Shown: positions 36,455 through 47,610, counted from the stretch's first letter. The stretch is 64,000 nucleotides of DNA from Euryodendron excelsum (GCA_033060915.1 CM065385.1:16915001-16979000); one strand, 5' to 3'. The notes: a model not told the origin generated them from the letters alone. Numbers and translations are program-made.

Positions 36455-37893
36455 CACTTAGAGGGTTAGGCCGTAGTCATGTCTCTTTACCTTTCACCCA
36501 TGTAGAGTCTTCAATTAACTTGGTTCAATCCTATTCACTTTAAATTTTCGAAACCAAATTTTCAAACTTGTTTTCAAAAAAAAAAAAAACATGCATTTAT
36601 TCATATTATCTTGTATTATGTTTGCCATCCACATACTAACTCGTGCATCTTTGTTTTGTAGGTGCGCTTGTTGTTTAAATTTTATTAAATGCTATGCATG
36701 CATGTGATGAACAGGATGAATGGGAGTTGTTGGGCTCTTTCTTCCGCTTTTAAAAATCACACACACACTGCATGTGCACTTGCATTCTGCATACTTGCAT
36801 TATTACCCTGATGTGACATTTCTAGTTAGAAAGGGGGAACGGTATATTGGTTGTGGGCAAGATGCTGTGTCAGTTTCTTGCTTACGGCCTCTTGATGGTT
36901 CCCCCACTCGGATCACCAATCGATCATGGCACCACCTCGGGGAGTAGGCCTATGTTTGAAGATCCGGGGACCGGGCCTTTTTAGGACGCATTAGTCAACC
37001 CTCAATCTCATACTCATATAGACACCATGCATAGCAGAACCTCTGCCGGATTTAAGACACGCACACTACTTTCCAAAACCATGGAGGAAAAGGCGACTAC
37101 TCTTACTTTCATTTATACCTGTCTATTCCTGCTATTATACTGACTGTATTCATGCTGTTATAATGCCTATTTAACTACTCATACATGCACGTTTACCTTG
37201 CTCTTGCATTTTCTCTCCTTATACTCTTCGCATATCCATGTTCATGCATTCCATATTCCATGTCAAGACAAGAGTTCCTAGTAACTCAAGTCACTGCACC
37301 CTCATGCATATGATCAACCCATAGAGAGTGACACCAAGGTCACTCTCCCTTTCATTAAACCTACCTAAATCCTAAGAGTTCCCACGTAACCCTAAGGACT
37401 TATAGCATGCATACCAATCCATTCCATAAGAGGGGCCCCAATCCCTCTATGCTCACGGAGATAGGATTGCCAATAAAACAAGGGACAATCGATCAATAAG
37501 GTTTCTCAGCGACCTCCTCGACATCAAATTTAATAAAGGCAAATCCGAAGACTCAAGAGTAGTTTAGGTTTTCCCTTTGTAAAATTAGATAGGTGGAAGT
37601 CCAAAGGAAAATGTTTCCTTCCCCCTATTGAAATGTATTTTAATTCTTCTGTATCTTAAATCCAAAAATTAAATTTACTTCTTTGATTTTATAAATGAAT
37701 GCATGGATGGCTGAAGGTTCACGCTCGACGGTAAGGTATCTGCATACAGAGACAAATCCCCTATCTCCAAAAGTGGGCCAATACATCATGATTAGTTTCC
37801 CTCTTAAAAAGAGTCACCCTAGGGCATGCATTGCATAGAACTCTCTAAGAACCAGACTTTGATTTGTAGCTATTGTCTTTATTGTTATAGGCA
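36455..37893 (+). other. 5' leader of element 2
   Basis: It is non-coding as far as I can see. It includes an A14 run near 36577-36590, a perfect TACTAAC (36634-36640), a TTTTGTAG/G acceptor (AG at 36660-36661), and then about 1.2 kb with no recognisable gag. Part is found inverted at 11166-11345. Confidence 0.65.
36634..36661 (+). promoter_or_regulatory. Candidate splice branch site and acceptor
   Basis: TACTAAC is followed 21 nt later by TTTGTTTTGTAG and GTGCG. The spacing and pyrimidine content suit a plant 3' splice site. It is conserved in the inverted leader at 11221-11248. Confidence 0.55.
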
Positions 37894-38421
37894 ATGAATA
37901 CTAGTCCAGCATCTTCCATAATAGTGAAGGCCATGGTTCACAAGCTTCAGGAGAACATACCGTTGGAAAGCAAGAATGTTGGCAGAAACACCCTATGTAG
38001 TCTACTCACTACAATTATAGAGGAGTCTGACTACCAAGATCATTCCCTTCTAACCAGACAACCTTACCAACCCGACATGAACCTAGCCATAGAAACCTTA
38101 CCAGACCCTTCCCATTATCACCTTATCCTTACTCCATTATTTGAATCTGAACTAATGATCGCTATGGCTCGACCTGAACCTCCAACCAATATCCAAGGAG
38201 TCATATGACCCAAGCTACCTTTAGTCTTGCCAAAGAAGCCAATTGTGCCCACCACCCTACCCATCCTCACCAACCCTTCACCTGGGGTAATCCCTTTGCT
38301 CATAAATCCAAGGATAACTCTTCCCATTGCAACCTAACCTCCAATACCTAGTATTCATAACGTCCCATGGAATTACCCACTTGATAGGGGTACCGGAGAG
38401 CCCGTAACAGAAATAGGGGGA
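37894..38421 (+). pseudogene. gag-protease linker remnant
   Basis: The frame shared with the protease is open from the ATG at 37894 to 38205 and continues past two stops. A Pro-rich stretch (KLPLVLPKKPIVPTTLP) precedes VPWNYPLDRGTGEPVTEIGG and then MTRLGRLYT. VPWNY followed by a T-R-x-GR-x-Y(T/A)P block is the normal junction between gag and protease in Tat elements. The first ~100 residues do not resemble gag, and no zinc knuckle is present. The gag core has therefore been lost or replaced; which of the two is not clear. Confidence 0.6.
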
Positions 38422-39354
38422 ATGACTCGGTTAGGGCGCCTTTACACCTCTGCTGAAGTGGAAAGAAAAAGGAAGGGAAAGGATAAAGAAGGAGAATGCT
38501 CCAACCAATCGACAAATCAAGAGATGTCAGAATTCACCAAAGTTCTAGGAAAGGTTGACTACGACATCATGGAACAACTTAGGAAAGCCCCAGCCCATAT
38601 TTCGATGTTGGGCTTGTTGCTCACTTCTGAAGTACACCGGGATGCTCTAATAAAGATCCTCAAGGATGCTCATGTGCCTGAGAGTTTCACACCAGATAAC
38701 CTACATAACATGGTGAGCCTCATCATGGCCCCAAACATCATCACCTTCTCTGATGACGAGATTCCTGCTGATGGAACAGGTCATACCCGGGCTCTACATA
38801 TCACTATAAGAACAAGAGGAAAAATGGTAGCTAAAGTATTGATAGATAAGGGGTTGGCTTTGAATGTGTGCCCGTATTCTACCCTGGAAAGGCTAGGAAT
38901 GGACCACACTTACTTGAAAAATAGTGGTATGATCATTCGTGCCTTTGACGGTTCTCCAAGGGAAGCTATAGGGGAAATTGAAATGCCTATTGAGATAGGA
39001 CCAGTAACCTTCACAATTAAATTCCAAGTCTTGCACTCTCCGGCTATCTATAATTTGCTGTTAGGAAGGCCCTGGATTCATTCGGCGGGTGCAGTTCCTT
39101 CTAGCCTTCATAAAAAAGTCAAGTTCATCGTGGGCTCCATGCTAATCTCTATTTTCGTTGAAAAAGAGCTCGCTGTACACAAAGCTGATATGGTTGCGTC
39201 TCACACTAAACTACCCTCTTGCTTTCAGTCATTCGAATATATCACTATTATGCAGAAAGAAGATCAAGTGGAGCCGAAATATTTCAGGAACTCTCAAATG
39301 ATAGTACGGTACTTTAAAGAAAATGGTTTTCATCTGGGCAAAGGCCTAGGGTGA
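38422..39354 (+). pseudogene. Retropepsin-type aspartic protease, active site damaged
   Basis: The 310-residue frame begins inside the polyprotein. A leading block (residues ~36-110: DYDIMEQLRKAPAHISMLGL then ITFSDDEIP) is typical of Tat elements. The protease core follows: VLIDKGLALNVCP at residues 139-151, then the RAFDGS, IGPVTF and LLGRPWIH blocks, the last being the conserved end of the domain. The catalytic D-(T/S/N)-G motif reads D142-K143-G144 (codons 38845-38853), and the following Ser is Leu, so the enzyme is probably inactive. A G-patch-like end (NGFHLGKGLG) runs into a TGA at 39352. The protease would cut the Gag-Pol polyprotein in the particle. Confidence 0.88.
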
Positions 39355-39918
39355 TGTTTACAAGGAATACCTGAACTCATAAAAATACCGTCGGTTGAAC
39401 CCACCTTTGGGTTGGGATATGAACCCACGAGAAAGGAGAAAATAGAAGCAACGCGGAAGAAGAGGGCTAATACGAAAGCTGTCATGGAACTCTCAAATCA
39501 ATTCAAGCAGTTGGACATGGGGAAAGGAATGTCTACATTAAATAGGAAGAAGTGAAAGGTCTAAGAAGAAGCGCCCGTCATGATAGCCAACATTGGAATA
39601 ACTCAAGACGGATCCATTCGAGTGATGCTGCCAGGCAAAAATTTGTATAATTAGGCCAGCAAAGACATCATCTGTGCTCGCAAGTTTCGGTACAAAGCTC
39701 ACTAGAGCGAGATCCCGGAGCAACTGATTTGCCATAAACAAACTTTGTCCTTTTAATTTATTTGTCTTAACTTTTTAAAATCAAGTTATTAATGGAAAAA
39801 TACTCCTTTCTTGTTTGATTCATTGCGTACTATTTTTCCATGCCAGGGACCCTTGCATCTGATATCTTACTCAGCTAATCCAGATAATGCCAATCCTGAT
39901 CAATGAAGAAGATGTAAC
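39355..39918 (+). other. Protease-RT connecting region, possible Ogre-type intron
   Basis: The same frame continues with recognisable linker sequence (LQGIPELIKIP, then GLGYEPTRKEK) interrupted by stops up to about 39750. An A/T-rich part follows, ending in a pyrimidine stretch and CAG (39844-39846). Ogre elements are known for an intron between protease and RT, and the acceptor-like CAG fits, but I find no clear donor. It may simply be decayed linker. Confidence 0.4.
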
Positions 39919-41088
39919 TTGAACACCGAGTTTGATTATCAACAACTGGGAATTGAAGAAGATGTAAAATTTTTAGAGGAGGTGCCAGAGGAAATTTGGG
40001 AACAAATAGAAAGACATGAAAATCGTAATACCCCAAACATTGAGGAAACAGAAACCGTTAATTTGGGAAATGAAGGGGACCCAAAAGAGCTTAGAATTGG
40101 TACAGGCCTAGATCAATGGCAGTGCAAAGAATTACTAGAACTATTACGTGCATACTTGGATGTTTTCGCGTGGTCCTATCAAGACATGCCCGGGCTGGAT
40201 GAATCCATTGTGGAACATAGATTACCCTTGGACCCGCAGATGAAACCCTTTAAGCAGAAGCTAAGAAGATTGAAGCCTGAATGGAGCCTAAAGATCAAGG
40301 AGGAGGTGATTAAATAACTCCAAGCATGATTCCTGCAAGTAGTAGAGTATCCCCAATGGCTGGCTAATATTGTCCTGGTACCTAAGAAAGATGGCAAGGT
40401 GCGGATGTGTATTGACTTTCGGGACCTTAACAGGGCCAGTCCAAAGGATGATTTTCCTCTCCCACACATAGATTTGCTTGTTGACAACACGGCCGGTCAC
40501 GAAATGTTTTCCTTCATGGACGGTTTTTCGGGATATAATCAGATCAAGTTGGCTGAAGAGGATCGGGAGAAGACTGCTTTCATTACCCCCTGGGGAGTAT
40601 ACTGTTATGAAGTCACGCCATTCGGACTTCGCAACGTAGGGGCAACCTACCAAAAAGCCATGGTAACCTTATTCCATGACATTTTGCATCAGGAAGTAGA
40701 AATCGATGTGGATGACATGATCGTCAAGTCCAAACAGTGGAAAGACCACCTATTCAACCTGCGGAAGGTGTTTGACCGCCTCTGTAGGTATCAGCTTAAG
40801 CTAAATCCTACCAAATGCACATTCGGAGTATCTTCAGGAAAGCTGCTGGGGTTTATAGTCAATGAAAAGGGGATAGAGATTGATCCTGCCAAAGTTAAGT
40901 CCATCGTCGAAATGCCAACACCAATGGGGGAAAAGGAGGTTCGATCTTTTCTAGGAAAATTAAACTGTATCAGCAGGTTCATCGCCCAAATGACCCACCT
41001 ATGCGAACCTATTTTCAAGCTCCTTAAGAAAGGCGTTCCAACAGAATGGGATAATAACTGTCAGATACATTTTGAGAAAATCAAATAA
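39919..41088 (+). pseudogene. Reverse transcriptase of element 2, broken
   Basis: The leader (39919-40317) includes LLELLRAYLDVFAWSYQDMP and LDESIVEHRLPLDP, the standard entry to Tat RT, then two stops at 40314-40331 (the second fits CGA to TGA). The RT core follows from about 40330: WLANIVLVPKKDGKVRMC, FRDLNRASPKDDFPLPHID, FSFMDGFSGYNQIKLAEED, PFGLRNVGATYQKAMVTLF. The catalytic box is EIDVDDMIVK, so the Y of YVDD is D (codon 40705-40707, one T-to-G change). The thumb LGFIVNEKGIEIDP and VRSFLGKLNCISRFI are intact. RT copies the genomic RNA into DNA. The stop at 41086-41088 separates it from RNase H in the same frame. Confidence 0.92.
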
Positions 41089-41550
41089 TATCTGCAGAAT
41101 CCTCTTGTCCTAGTGGCACCAACCCCGGAACGTCCTTTGTTGATGTACATGTCAGTGTTAGATACTTCCATGGGATGCGTTTTGGGACAACATGATGAAA
41201 TGGGAAGAAAAGAGCAAGCCATTTACTACCTCAGTAAGAAATTCCTGCCATATGAAGCAAAGTATTCAGATCTCAAGAAAACCTGATGCGCATTAGCCTG
41301 GGCAACTCATAGGCTTCGGCACTACATGCTCTATCATACCACCTTCCTCATCTCTTAAATGGATCCCCTCAAGTATATATTCGAGAAACCAACCCTGTCC
41401 AGCAGAATTGTTCGATGGCACATGATCCTGTCAAAATTCGACATCATGTTCACTACCCGTAAAGCAGTCAAGGGGCAGGCGATAGCTGATTACCTGGTCG
41501 AGAACCCTATTGACGATTATCAATCCATGGAGCCCCAATTTCCCAATGAA
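41089..41550 (+). pseudogene. RNase H domain linked to RT
   Basis: Same frame as RT, with stops at 41086, 41284 and 41356. It reads PLVLVAPTPERPLLMYMSVL, GCVLGQHDE, AIYYLSKKFLPYEAKYSDL, CALAWATHRLRHYMLYHTTF, then MDPLKYIFEKPTLSSRIVRW. This is the usual gypsy RNase H. In Tat elements this domain has degenerated into a connection and is backed by a second RNase H, which is present just downstream. Confidence 0.85.
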
Positions 41551-41559
41551 AATATACTA

Positions 41560-41980
41560 TGTGTTGATGATGCATCTGAAGACCAAGTACCAGCCGGGTG
41601 GAAGATGTTTTTTGACAATGCTGGTAACAAAAGGGGAGCCAGCATTGGGGTAGTAGTAGTGTCAAGAACAAGTAGTCATTATCCTATTATGGTTACGCTA
41701 CAACTTGAACTCTGCACCAATGACATCGCTGAATATGAGGCTTGCATCCTGGGATTAAGATTGGTATTAGAAATAAAGATTGACGAATTGGTTGTTCTCG
41801 GTGATTCAGATCTGGTTATTCAGCAATCCAAGGACGTGTACCAAACTCGAGATGCCAAACTTTTCCCGTATCATCAACAGGTCAAAGATTTGTGTTAGCA
41901 ATTCAGAAGCGTGGATTTTTGTCACGTACCCCAAGCAGAGAATAGCTTCGCCGATGCCTTAGCTACGTTAGCTGCAGCAA
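41560..41980 (+). pseudogene. Second, archaeal-type RNase H (aRNH)
   Basis: WKMFFDNAGNKRGASIGVV, NDIAEYEACILGLRL, LVVLGDSDLVIQQSKDVYQT and ENSFADALATLAA give the four acidic positions (D in FFDNAG, E in EYEAC, D in GDSD, D in FADAL), all intact. A TAG at 41896-41898 interrupts the frame before the last block. An aRNH between RNase H and integrase is diagnostic of the plant Tat lineage. It removes RNA from the RNA:DNA hybrid. Confidence 0.9.
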
Positions 41981-42129
41981 TCAAGGTCGACAGGGGCATT
42001 GAAATACCCCCTCTATAGATCTTTACCAGGGATATCCCTTCCTATTACCTGCACACAACTGTTGAACCCCACGAGAAACCATGGTTTTATGACATCCAGA
42101 GGTATATCCAAGCCATGACGTTCCCCCAT

Positions 42130-43330
42130 GTAGCAACATAACGAGATAGGAAGACCATTTTTCGTTTGGCGGGACACTATTTCATGGCTGGAAATGAGCT
42201 TTTCAGGAGATCATGGTTTGGACCTCTAAAATGTGTCAATACCATCGAAGCGAAAGTTATTATGGTGGAAGTGCACGAAGGAGTTTGCGGTCCCCACATG
42301 AATGGCCACACGCTTGCAAAGAAGATTCTTTGGACATGGTATTACTAGTCAACAATGGAGTCAGATTGCATTAAATACGTTCTTCGGTGTCACAAGTGCC
42401 AGATACATAGGGATAAGATTAAAGCACCGTCAACTGAGCTCCATTCCATGTCAGGCCCGTGGCCTTTTTCTATGTGGGGGATAGATATGATTGGCCCTAT
42501 CACTGCTAAAGATTCCAACGGTCACCGCTTCATCCTCGTCGTCATTGATTATTTCACTAAATGGGTGGAAGCCATTTCATATGTTCATGTCACCAAGAGG
42601 GTCATGGAAAGGTTCATAAAAAATCATATCATTTGCCGGTATGGGATTCCTGAGTCACTCATTACCGACAATGCTTCCAATCTAAACAACGAGTTAATGT
42701 CAAGGCTATGCCAAACATTTCGCATTACGTACTGGAATTTAGTCACCTACCGGCCTCAGATGAACGAAGCAGTGGAAGCAGCCAACAAGAACATTAAGAG
42801 AATATTTTGAAAGATGATTGACAACTACAGAGATTGGCATGAGAAACTTCCTTTTGCACTGATGGCTTATCGAACTACTACGAGGGTCTCCACCAGAAGC
42901 ACTCCCTTCGAGCTAGTCTACGGCACCGAGGTAGTCATCCCCGTTGAGATTGAGATTCCTTCTTTAAGGATCTTAACAGAAACCAAACTGGATGAAGTAG
43001 AATGGATCAAAGACTGGTATGCCTAACTCTGCCTGCTAGATGAGAAGCAACTAGCTACAGTTTATCACGCTCAATGCTACAGAAGGCGAATGGCTAGGGC
43101 ATTTGATAAGAAGGTACGACCTCGATCATTCCAACCGGGAGATTTGGTGCTTAAGAAGGTGTTCCCCCATCAGGAGGCGGCATAGGGGAAATTTGCTCCA
43201 AACTATGAAGGGCCATTCGTGGTAAAAAAAGGTCCTGTCTAGAGGAGCTCTCGTTTTGGAGGAAATGGATGGCCAAGAATTCCCTAGTCTATTGAATTCA
43301 GACGCTGTCAAACACTACTACATATGATTC
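42130..43330 (+). pseudogene. Integrase of element 2, broken
   Basis: Zinc-binding HHCC: VHEGVCGPHMNGH, then CIKYVLRCHKCQIHRDKI. Catalytic core: WGIDMIGPIT (first D), SLITDNASNLNN (second D) and PQMNEAVEAANKN (third acidic residue, E of VEAANKN). The usual MNGAVEA has Glu for Gly. The C-terminal part reads FALMAYRTTTRVSTRSTPFE, LVYGTEVVIPVE, then FQPGDLVLKKV and a GPF block. Stops at about 42349, 42808 and 43024 and several near the end break it; the one at 42346-42348 replaces a conserved Trp (TGG to TAG). The frame is the same as protease and RT. It inserts the cDNA with a 5-bp staggered cut, consistent with the duplications seen elsewhere in the window. Confidence 0.9.
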
Positions 43331-43375
43331 TGAAAGTCAGACCTTTGGTTTCTGTGAAGAAGCAATAAAATCTAC

Positions 43376-44570
43376 TATCCTCATTCTCCACTAATCAATA
43401 GGGTAGTGTTTCACTGGTAAAGCTCTACGAACTAAACAATCTAATTCCAAGATGACGAGAGGCCCTCGTTTCATTTCCTATACAATTAAAATGTACATGA
43501 CCTTTGTCAAACCCTTAGAGCCGGTTACTTTCCTTCAAGAACATTCCCTAACAAAGTGATCATGCTAAGTCAAAGTAGAGGCACTGGAGATATGCGTAAA
43601 AACAAAAAAAAAAAAACCCTTAAAGTATTACCTTAAGTTCGCACAAACATTGTTATTAACATCGTTAGTTAAAAAAATAAAATAAAAATAAATAAACGGG
43701 TGCGATGAGATACCCGAAGAAAGATGGGAATACGCATAAAAAGTGCTATTAAACCAAAAATCATTGACGGTGATCACTAGTAGAATGGTAGGCTTGAGCC
43801 TGTTCCTTTTCTTTCAAAAGTAAAAAAACCCCACACCACAAACCCTAAAAGTCCTCTTAGATTAGAGTTAAATTGATTAGTCCAAACGAGCTTACTAAAA
43901 TATGCCATTGGCCGGAGGATGGTGTGCGTAGCATTTAGAAGCTTCTCAACAGAAACTAGAGACCAAGTTGAGGAAAGAGAGAGAGAAAGAAGAGAGAAAA
44001 ATTAAGTGCTTCCTGAGGATGCGGTGAAAACCCGAAAGGGCGCTGCAGGTAAAAAAGTAGGGATGTGGCAAGATACAAAACTGTCGACCCTGGCAAAAAC
44101 CTGCAAAGGCGCTTTGGTGCAAAAATGACAGAGCTGGAACTGGTGAAAACCCTCACGGGCACTAGTAGTAAAAATAGTAAAAAAAATAAAATAAAATAAA
44201 ATAAATGGGGGAAGGGGGAAAAGAGATTTAGATGTAAGAAATAACTCAAGTTACAGCATTCCCCAGAAGTTAATGTATGAAAGCAACAATGCGAAAGTGA
44301 GAAGGCGTCTCGAAAGACATTCTCCGGCTTAGCCCAGTTAAGGTTAAAGGAAGCAGGGATTCTTTTCGTGGGACAATTAGTTACTCAGAGAATCAAACAA
44401 AAGGGAGTTATCTTTCATTGAGCTACAATTTTTCATTTAACTTTCCTCAAGTTTGTTGCTATACTAACCATACAGGGAAAATCATATCAAAAGTACGGGA
44501 GGCCATGAGTTCACAAGACAAAAAGGAGTACAATGCTAAACAAAGTATGTTTTTCTACAAATGCAGAAAT
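43376..44570 (+). other. Spacer between pol and the antisense ORF
   Basis: Non-coding. 43380-43930 matches the spacer of element 1 (about 2100-2900). At 44022, 44092 and 44142 a loose repeat of the form GGtgAAAACCcgaAAGGGCG occurs three times. A (TAAAA)n microsatellite is at about 44184-44206. Poly-A runs at 43602-43616. Confidence 0.6.
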
Positions 44571-46258
44571 CAGTAAATCTAAGAGCGAGAGGCAAAAATA
44601 TATCGCTCCCCGTCATCATCAGAGGTGGAATCAGCTATACAGGGATCCACTGGCTCGCCAACCATAAGAGGAGCACTCGAATAAGTACCGGCTACAGAAG
44701 ACCCAGGCCGGCCCCGCTCGTAGTCCGCACATCTGGCCTAAAGGATGTCCCTCTCTCGGGTAAGGGACTCCATAGTCTCCCACAAGGACAGACTATCCAT
44801 CACATCACCCTCCAGGGAAGTGGAACTGCCTAAAACGCCTCGTGGCCGCCTACGTACCATCGTAGCACTCAAAGGTGGGTCAGCATGTGTCGATCTGGCT
44901 ACTGTTAGTTGCATCTCTAGTGAAGCTACCTCAGCGTCTCTTATCCTCAACCGGTCATGCAATATTCGTATTAGGCGGCAGTTCTACCGCCTGTGATGAC
45001 GCCCCTGAACAATCATAGCAATCAAGAAGTCGGTATACCCTACGGGAGGTAAAGGAGTCTCAATGAGAAGATCCTCAAGTCTACTGGGACCCAGCACATA
45101 GCATCAAAGCCAATAATGATAGGCCTCAGTCGCAAGTGGCATGACAGAGAATGGACCATCATTGTCAACGTGAGGAAGCAAAGATCTCCATGTGTCCATA
45201 ACTCTCTCCACTAATGCTCCTGGGATCGACACCTCGAAGAAAAGAATGAACTCGGTTGCAGATGCTGAAAAAGGGATATCCTGTCTCCTACCAAGCTGTC
45301 GTAGACCCCGAATCTTAAAGAAAGGGGCAATGCCTTGCAGGCCTGCTAGGGGCACGAAGGCTCTCCTAGAAGATCGAACTCTCAAGCAATACCTACCAAC
45401 CAGTCCTAAAAACCACCTGACTGTGCTCGACCTCATGCTCTGGAGGTAGTTAGCCCAGGATGCAACGGTCTGCGAAAATCTCCCCTCATCTGCCATGACG
45501 CCCTGAGATCTCGCCAGGGAATGTATATGGTCAAGCTCAGGATACCATGTATGCTAGAATAAAGGAGTAACAAACAAGTGCCCAACCGCCCAGAGCTAGA
45601 AGAGAGTAGCGCATCCCCGAAAACAAGCTTCAATGGTCCGCTGGAATCTCGTAAGACTCACGAAGGTCTCCCCTACAATCATGGGAGCATAGGAATGTCC
45701 CTTACGGATCAAGGCTAGCAGTGCACATAGTCGACAGTCTACTAAATCATCTTCTCGTGGGAACACCAGGTAGTTCAGCAGAAGTAAGGCCAAAGAAACC
45801 ATACGAGAAATAGCCCAATCCTGGGAAGTGTGCCACTCACCCGAATGGACTCGTATACCCGTGGGAAACTTAAAACGGGAAAAGAGGAACTCTACTGGGA
45901 CGTAAGGAAACTGGGGTAAAGAAGAAGATGAAAGAACTATGCGTCTGAGTCCGAGCTAGGACGAAACCACTGTAATACAACCATCTGGAAAGAGGGGTCC
46001 CACAATGTCGGCAGAAACATCTCGAAAGCCAAGAAGAAACCCATACTCGTAAGGAGTAGGGGTAAGCTCGCACTCCCCAAAGCAGAAAAGAGACAAGTCA
46101 GGCTGCCAGAAGGGAATCACCGTCTCCATGAGCCCAGGAATAAGCCGCACTGATAGAAGTGAAGCTACCCTACCAAAGGACCGGCGAAAGATATCCTGCT
46201 CATCCGGAGGGTAACTACCGTGCCAAGCTCTCAGTCAACTCAAAACTGCATTTGCCAT
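44571..46258 (-). pseudogene. Antisense ORF of element 2, PMD/DUF7745-like
   Basis: From the ATG at 46258-46256 a single minus-strand frame runs about 560 codons with seven in-frame stops and no frameshift. Recognisable blocks are PFWQPDLSLFCFGECELTPT and PYEYGFLLGF near residue 40-65; LALLLLNYLVFPRE, then GETFVSLTRFQRT near 150-190; FVPLAGLQGIAPFFKIRGL and LRQLGRRQDIPFSA near 290-320; and a C-terminal heptad-like stretch (RLRIRDAEVASLEMQLTVA), perhaps coiled-coil. The order fits the plant DUF7745/plant-mobile-domain family common in plant mobile elements. All seven stops are TAG or TGA and fit CAG to TAG or CGA to TGA. The ATG choice rests on a splice-acceptor CAG one base upstream, also seen in element 1. 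The protein's job in the element is unknown. Confidence 0.68.
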
Positions 46259-47575
46259 CCTGAAAAGGTAAGGCAAGGTAAGAGGTGTGAATGTACCATA
46301 TACGCAATAAATAATAACATAATAAAGCAAAATAAAATAAACAACTAACACAAAAAAATAAATAAAAAGATTTCAAATGATAAGTCAAAAATCAAATATC
46401 TACACATCCTGATTTTTCAACTTCAAATCGAATCTCAAGGGTTTTCTGTCTTTTTTCTTCAAAAATTTTTTTACTCTAAACCTTTATTTACAATTCTTTC
46501 CCTAATTTCTAAACATTTCGGCAGAATTTTGTTTGAAAATGGCCCCTACAACACCCATGACATCAACACAAAACACGAAACGTACATTTCACATTGTCAC
46601 AATCACATAACATCAGCAACTGTGCACACTTGTCAATTTTTCAAAATTTTCAAAACACATGTTTTATTTTTTTCAATAAATCAAGGGCTTTCAAAAGTCT
46701 CCTAAAATTTCTCAAAATCATTTCAAATGTTTTTCAAAAATATTCCTACATTTTTTCAAATTTTAAACTCTACGGAATTTCATCAATTTCTTGAGTTTTC
46801 TTATTTTCCTAAATTTTCTAAGTATTTTTTTATTTTTCAAAAAATAAAAAATTCATCGAGTTTTTAAAAAATCACGAAACTTCATACGGTTGATAAACAC
46901 ATTTTTCTAAGGCACATGGTATAAAAATCTAGCCAGAAAACCTAATGCCCAGGCCTATAGGAACAAATACCCTATTGTTGCAGAAAACTCCCTTCACATA
47001 CTCACATAAAACCACTCAAATTCAATCATACAAGTACCAAAATGCAAAAATAACATCACCATAATGTTCAAAACATATCAAAACATTAATTTCTACTATT
47101 CACGTGATTCAAACAAAGTTTCACACATCAAAATCAACAAAAATTCGAAAACTCACTTTTTGGAAGTTCTCCGGCAAAATCTTCTCTTCCAGCAACTTTT
47201 CTGGTGACGTGGTCTCCTTCCGGCAATCACCCGTGATCCCCAAGAGGTGCTCCTTCAAGGTTCAAGTCAATTTCCATGCAGAGACTCTCGGTTCTCCATA
47301 AACTCTCCAAAATATCGCTAATACTTGAACCAGAATTTCTCTAGTTTTAACGCAAAGCCTGGCGCCATTAGCAGAGGCACCAAGCATTTTCTGCCAAAGT
47401 AGTGGCGCCAGTTGCAAAATCTGGGCAGCTTTGCCCTCTTTCCCGCCAAGTCTCATTTTCAAAGGCCCTTTTTGGCCCGAAATCCATTTTCGACCCCCGT
47501 TGTCGAAAGATTCCCAATGTGCGTCCCTCCGACTGCCTCACAATGAACATGGGACTCTTACTTTTATCGTTTTTT
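46259..47575 (+). other. 3' internal region of element 2
   Basis: Homologous to 5333-6641 and 20446-21661. It carries the candidate antisense intron and upstream exon. One palindrome arm seen in the other copies is lost by a small deletion near 47397-47402. Confidence 0.75.
46260..47156 (-). other. Candidate antisense intron upstream of the ORF (element 2)
   Basis: Minus-strand GTGAGT donor (complement of 47151-47156) and TTACCTTTTCAG acceptor (AG at 46261-46260), 897 bp apart, with a TTCAC branch-like motif about 25 nt before the acceptor. Both sites match those of element 1 while the coding sequence after them differs. Confidence 0.5.
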
Positions 47576-47610
47576 GTCTTTGGCAAGCAAAGACAGAAAA
47601 AAGGGGCAGC
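47576..47610 (+). promoter_or_regulatory. Hairpin plus polypurine tract
   Basis: GTCTTTGGCAAGCAAAGAC (47576-47594) has a 7-bp stem and is followed by AGAAAAAAGGGGCAGC ending at the LTR start 47611. Confidence 0.82.

Noticed and set aside
36720..36947. 75-codon open frame in the leader of element 2
   Set aside because: No family motif, and the homologous inverted leader at 11166 does not continue it. Treated as chance.
39740..39850. Firm call of an Ogre-type intron between protease and RT
   Set aside because: An acceptor-like CAG is present at 39844-39846 but no convincing donor or branch site, and the region is decayed. Left as a possibility in the annotation.
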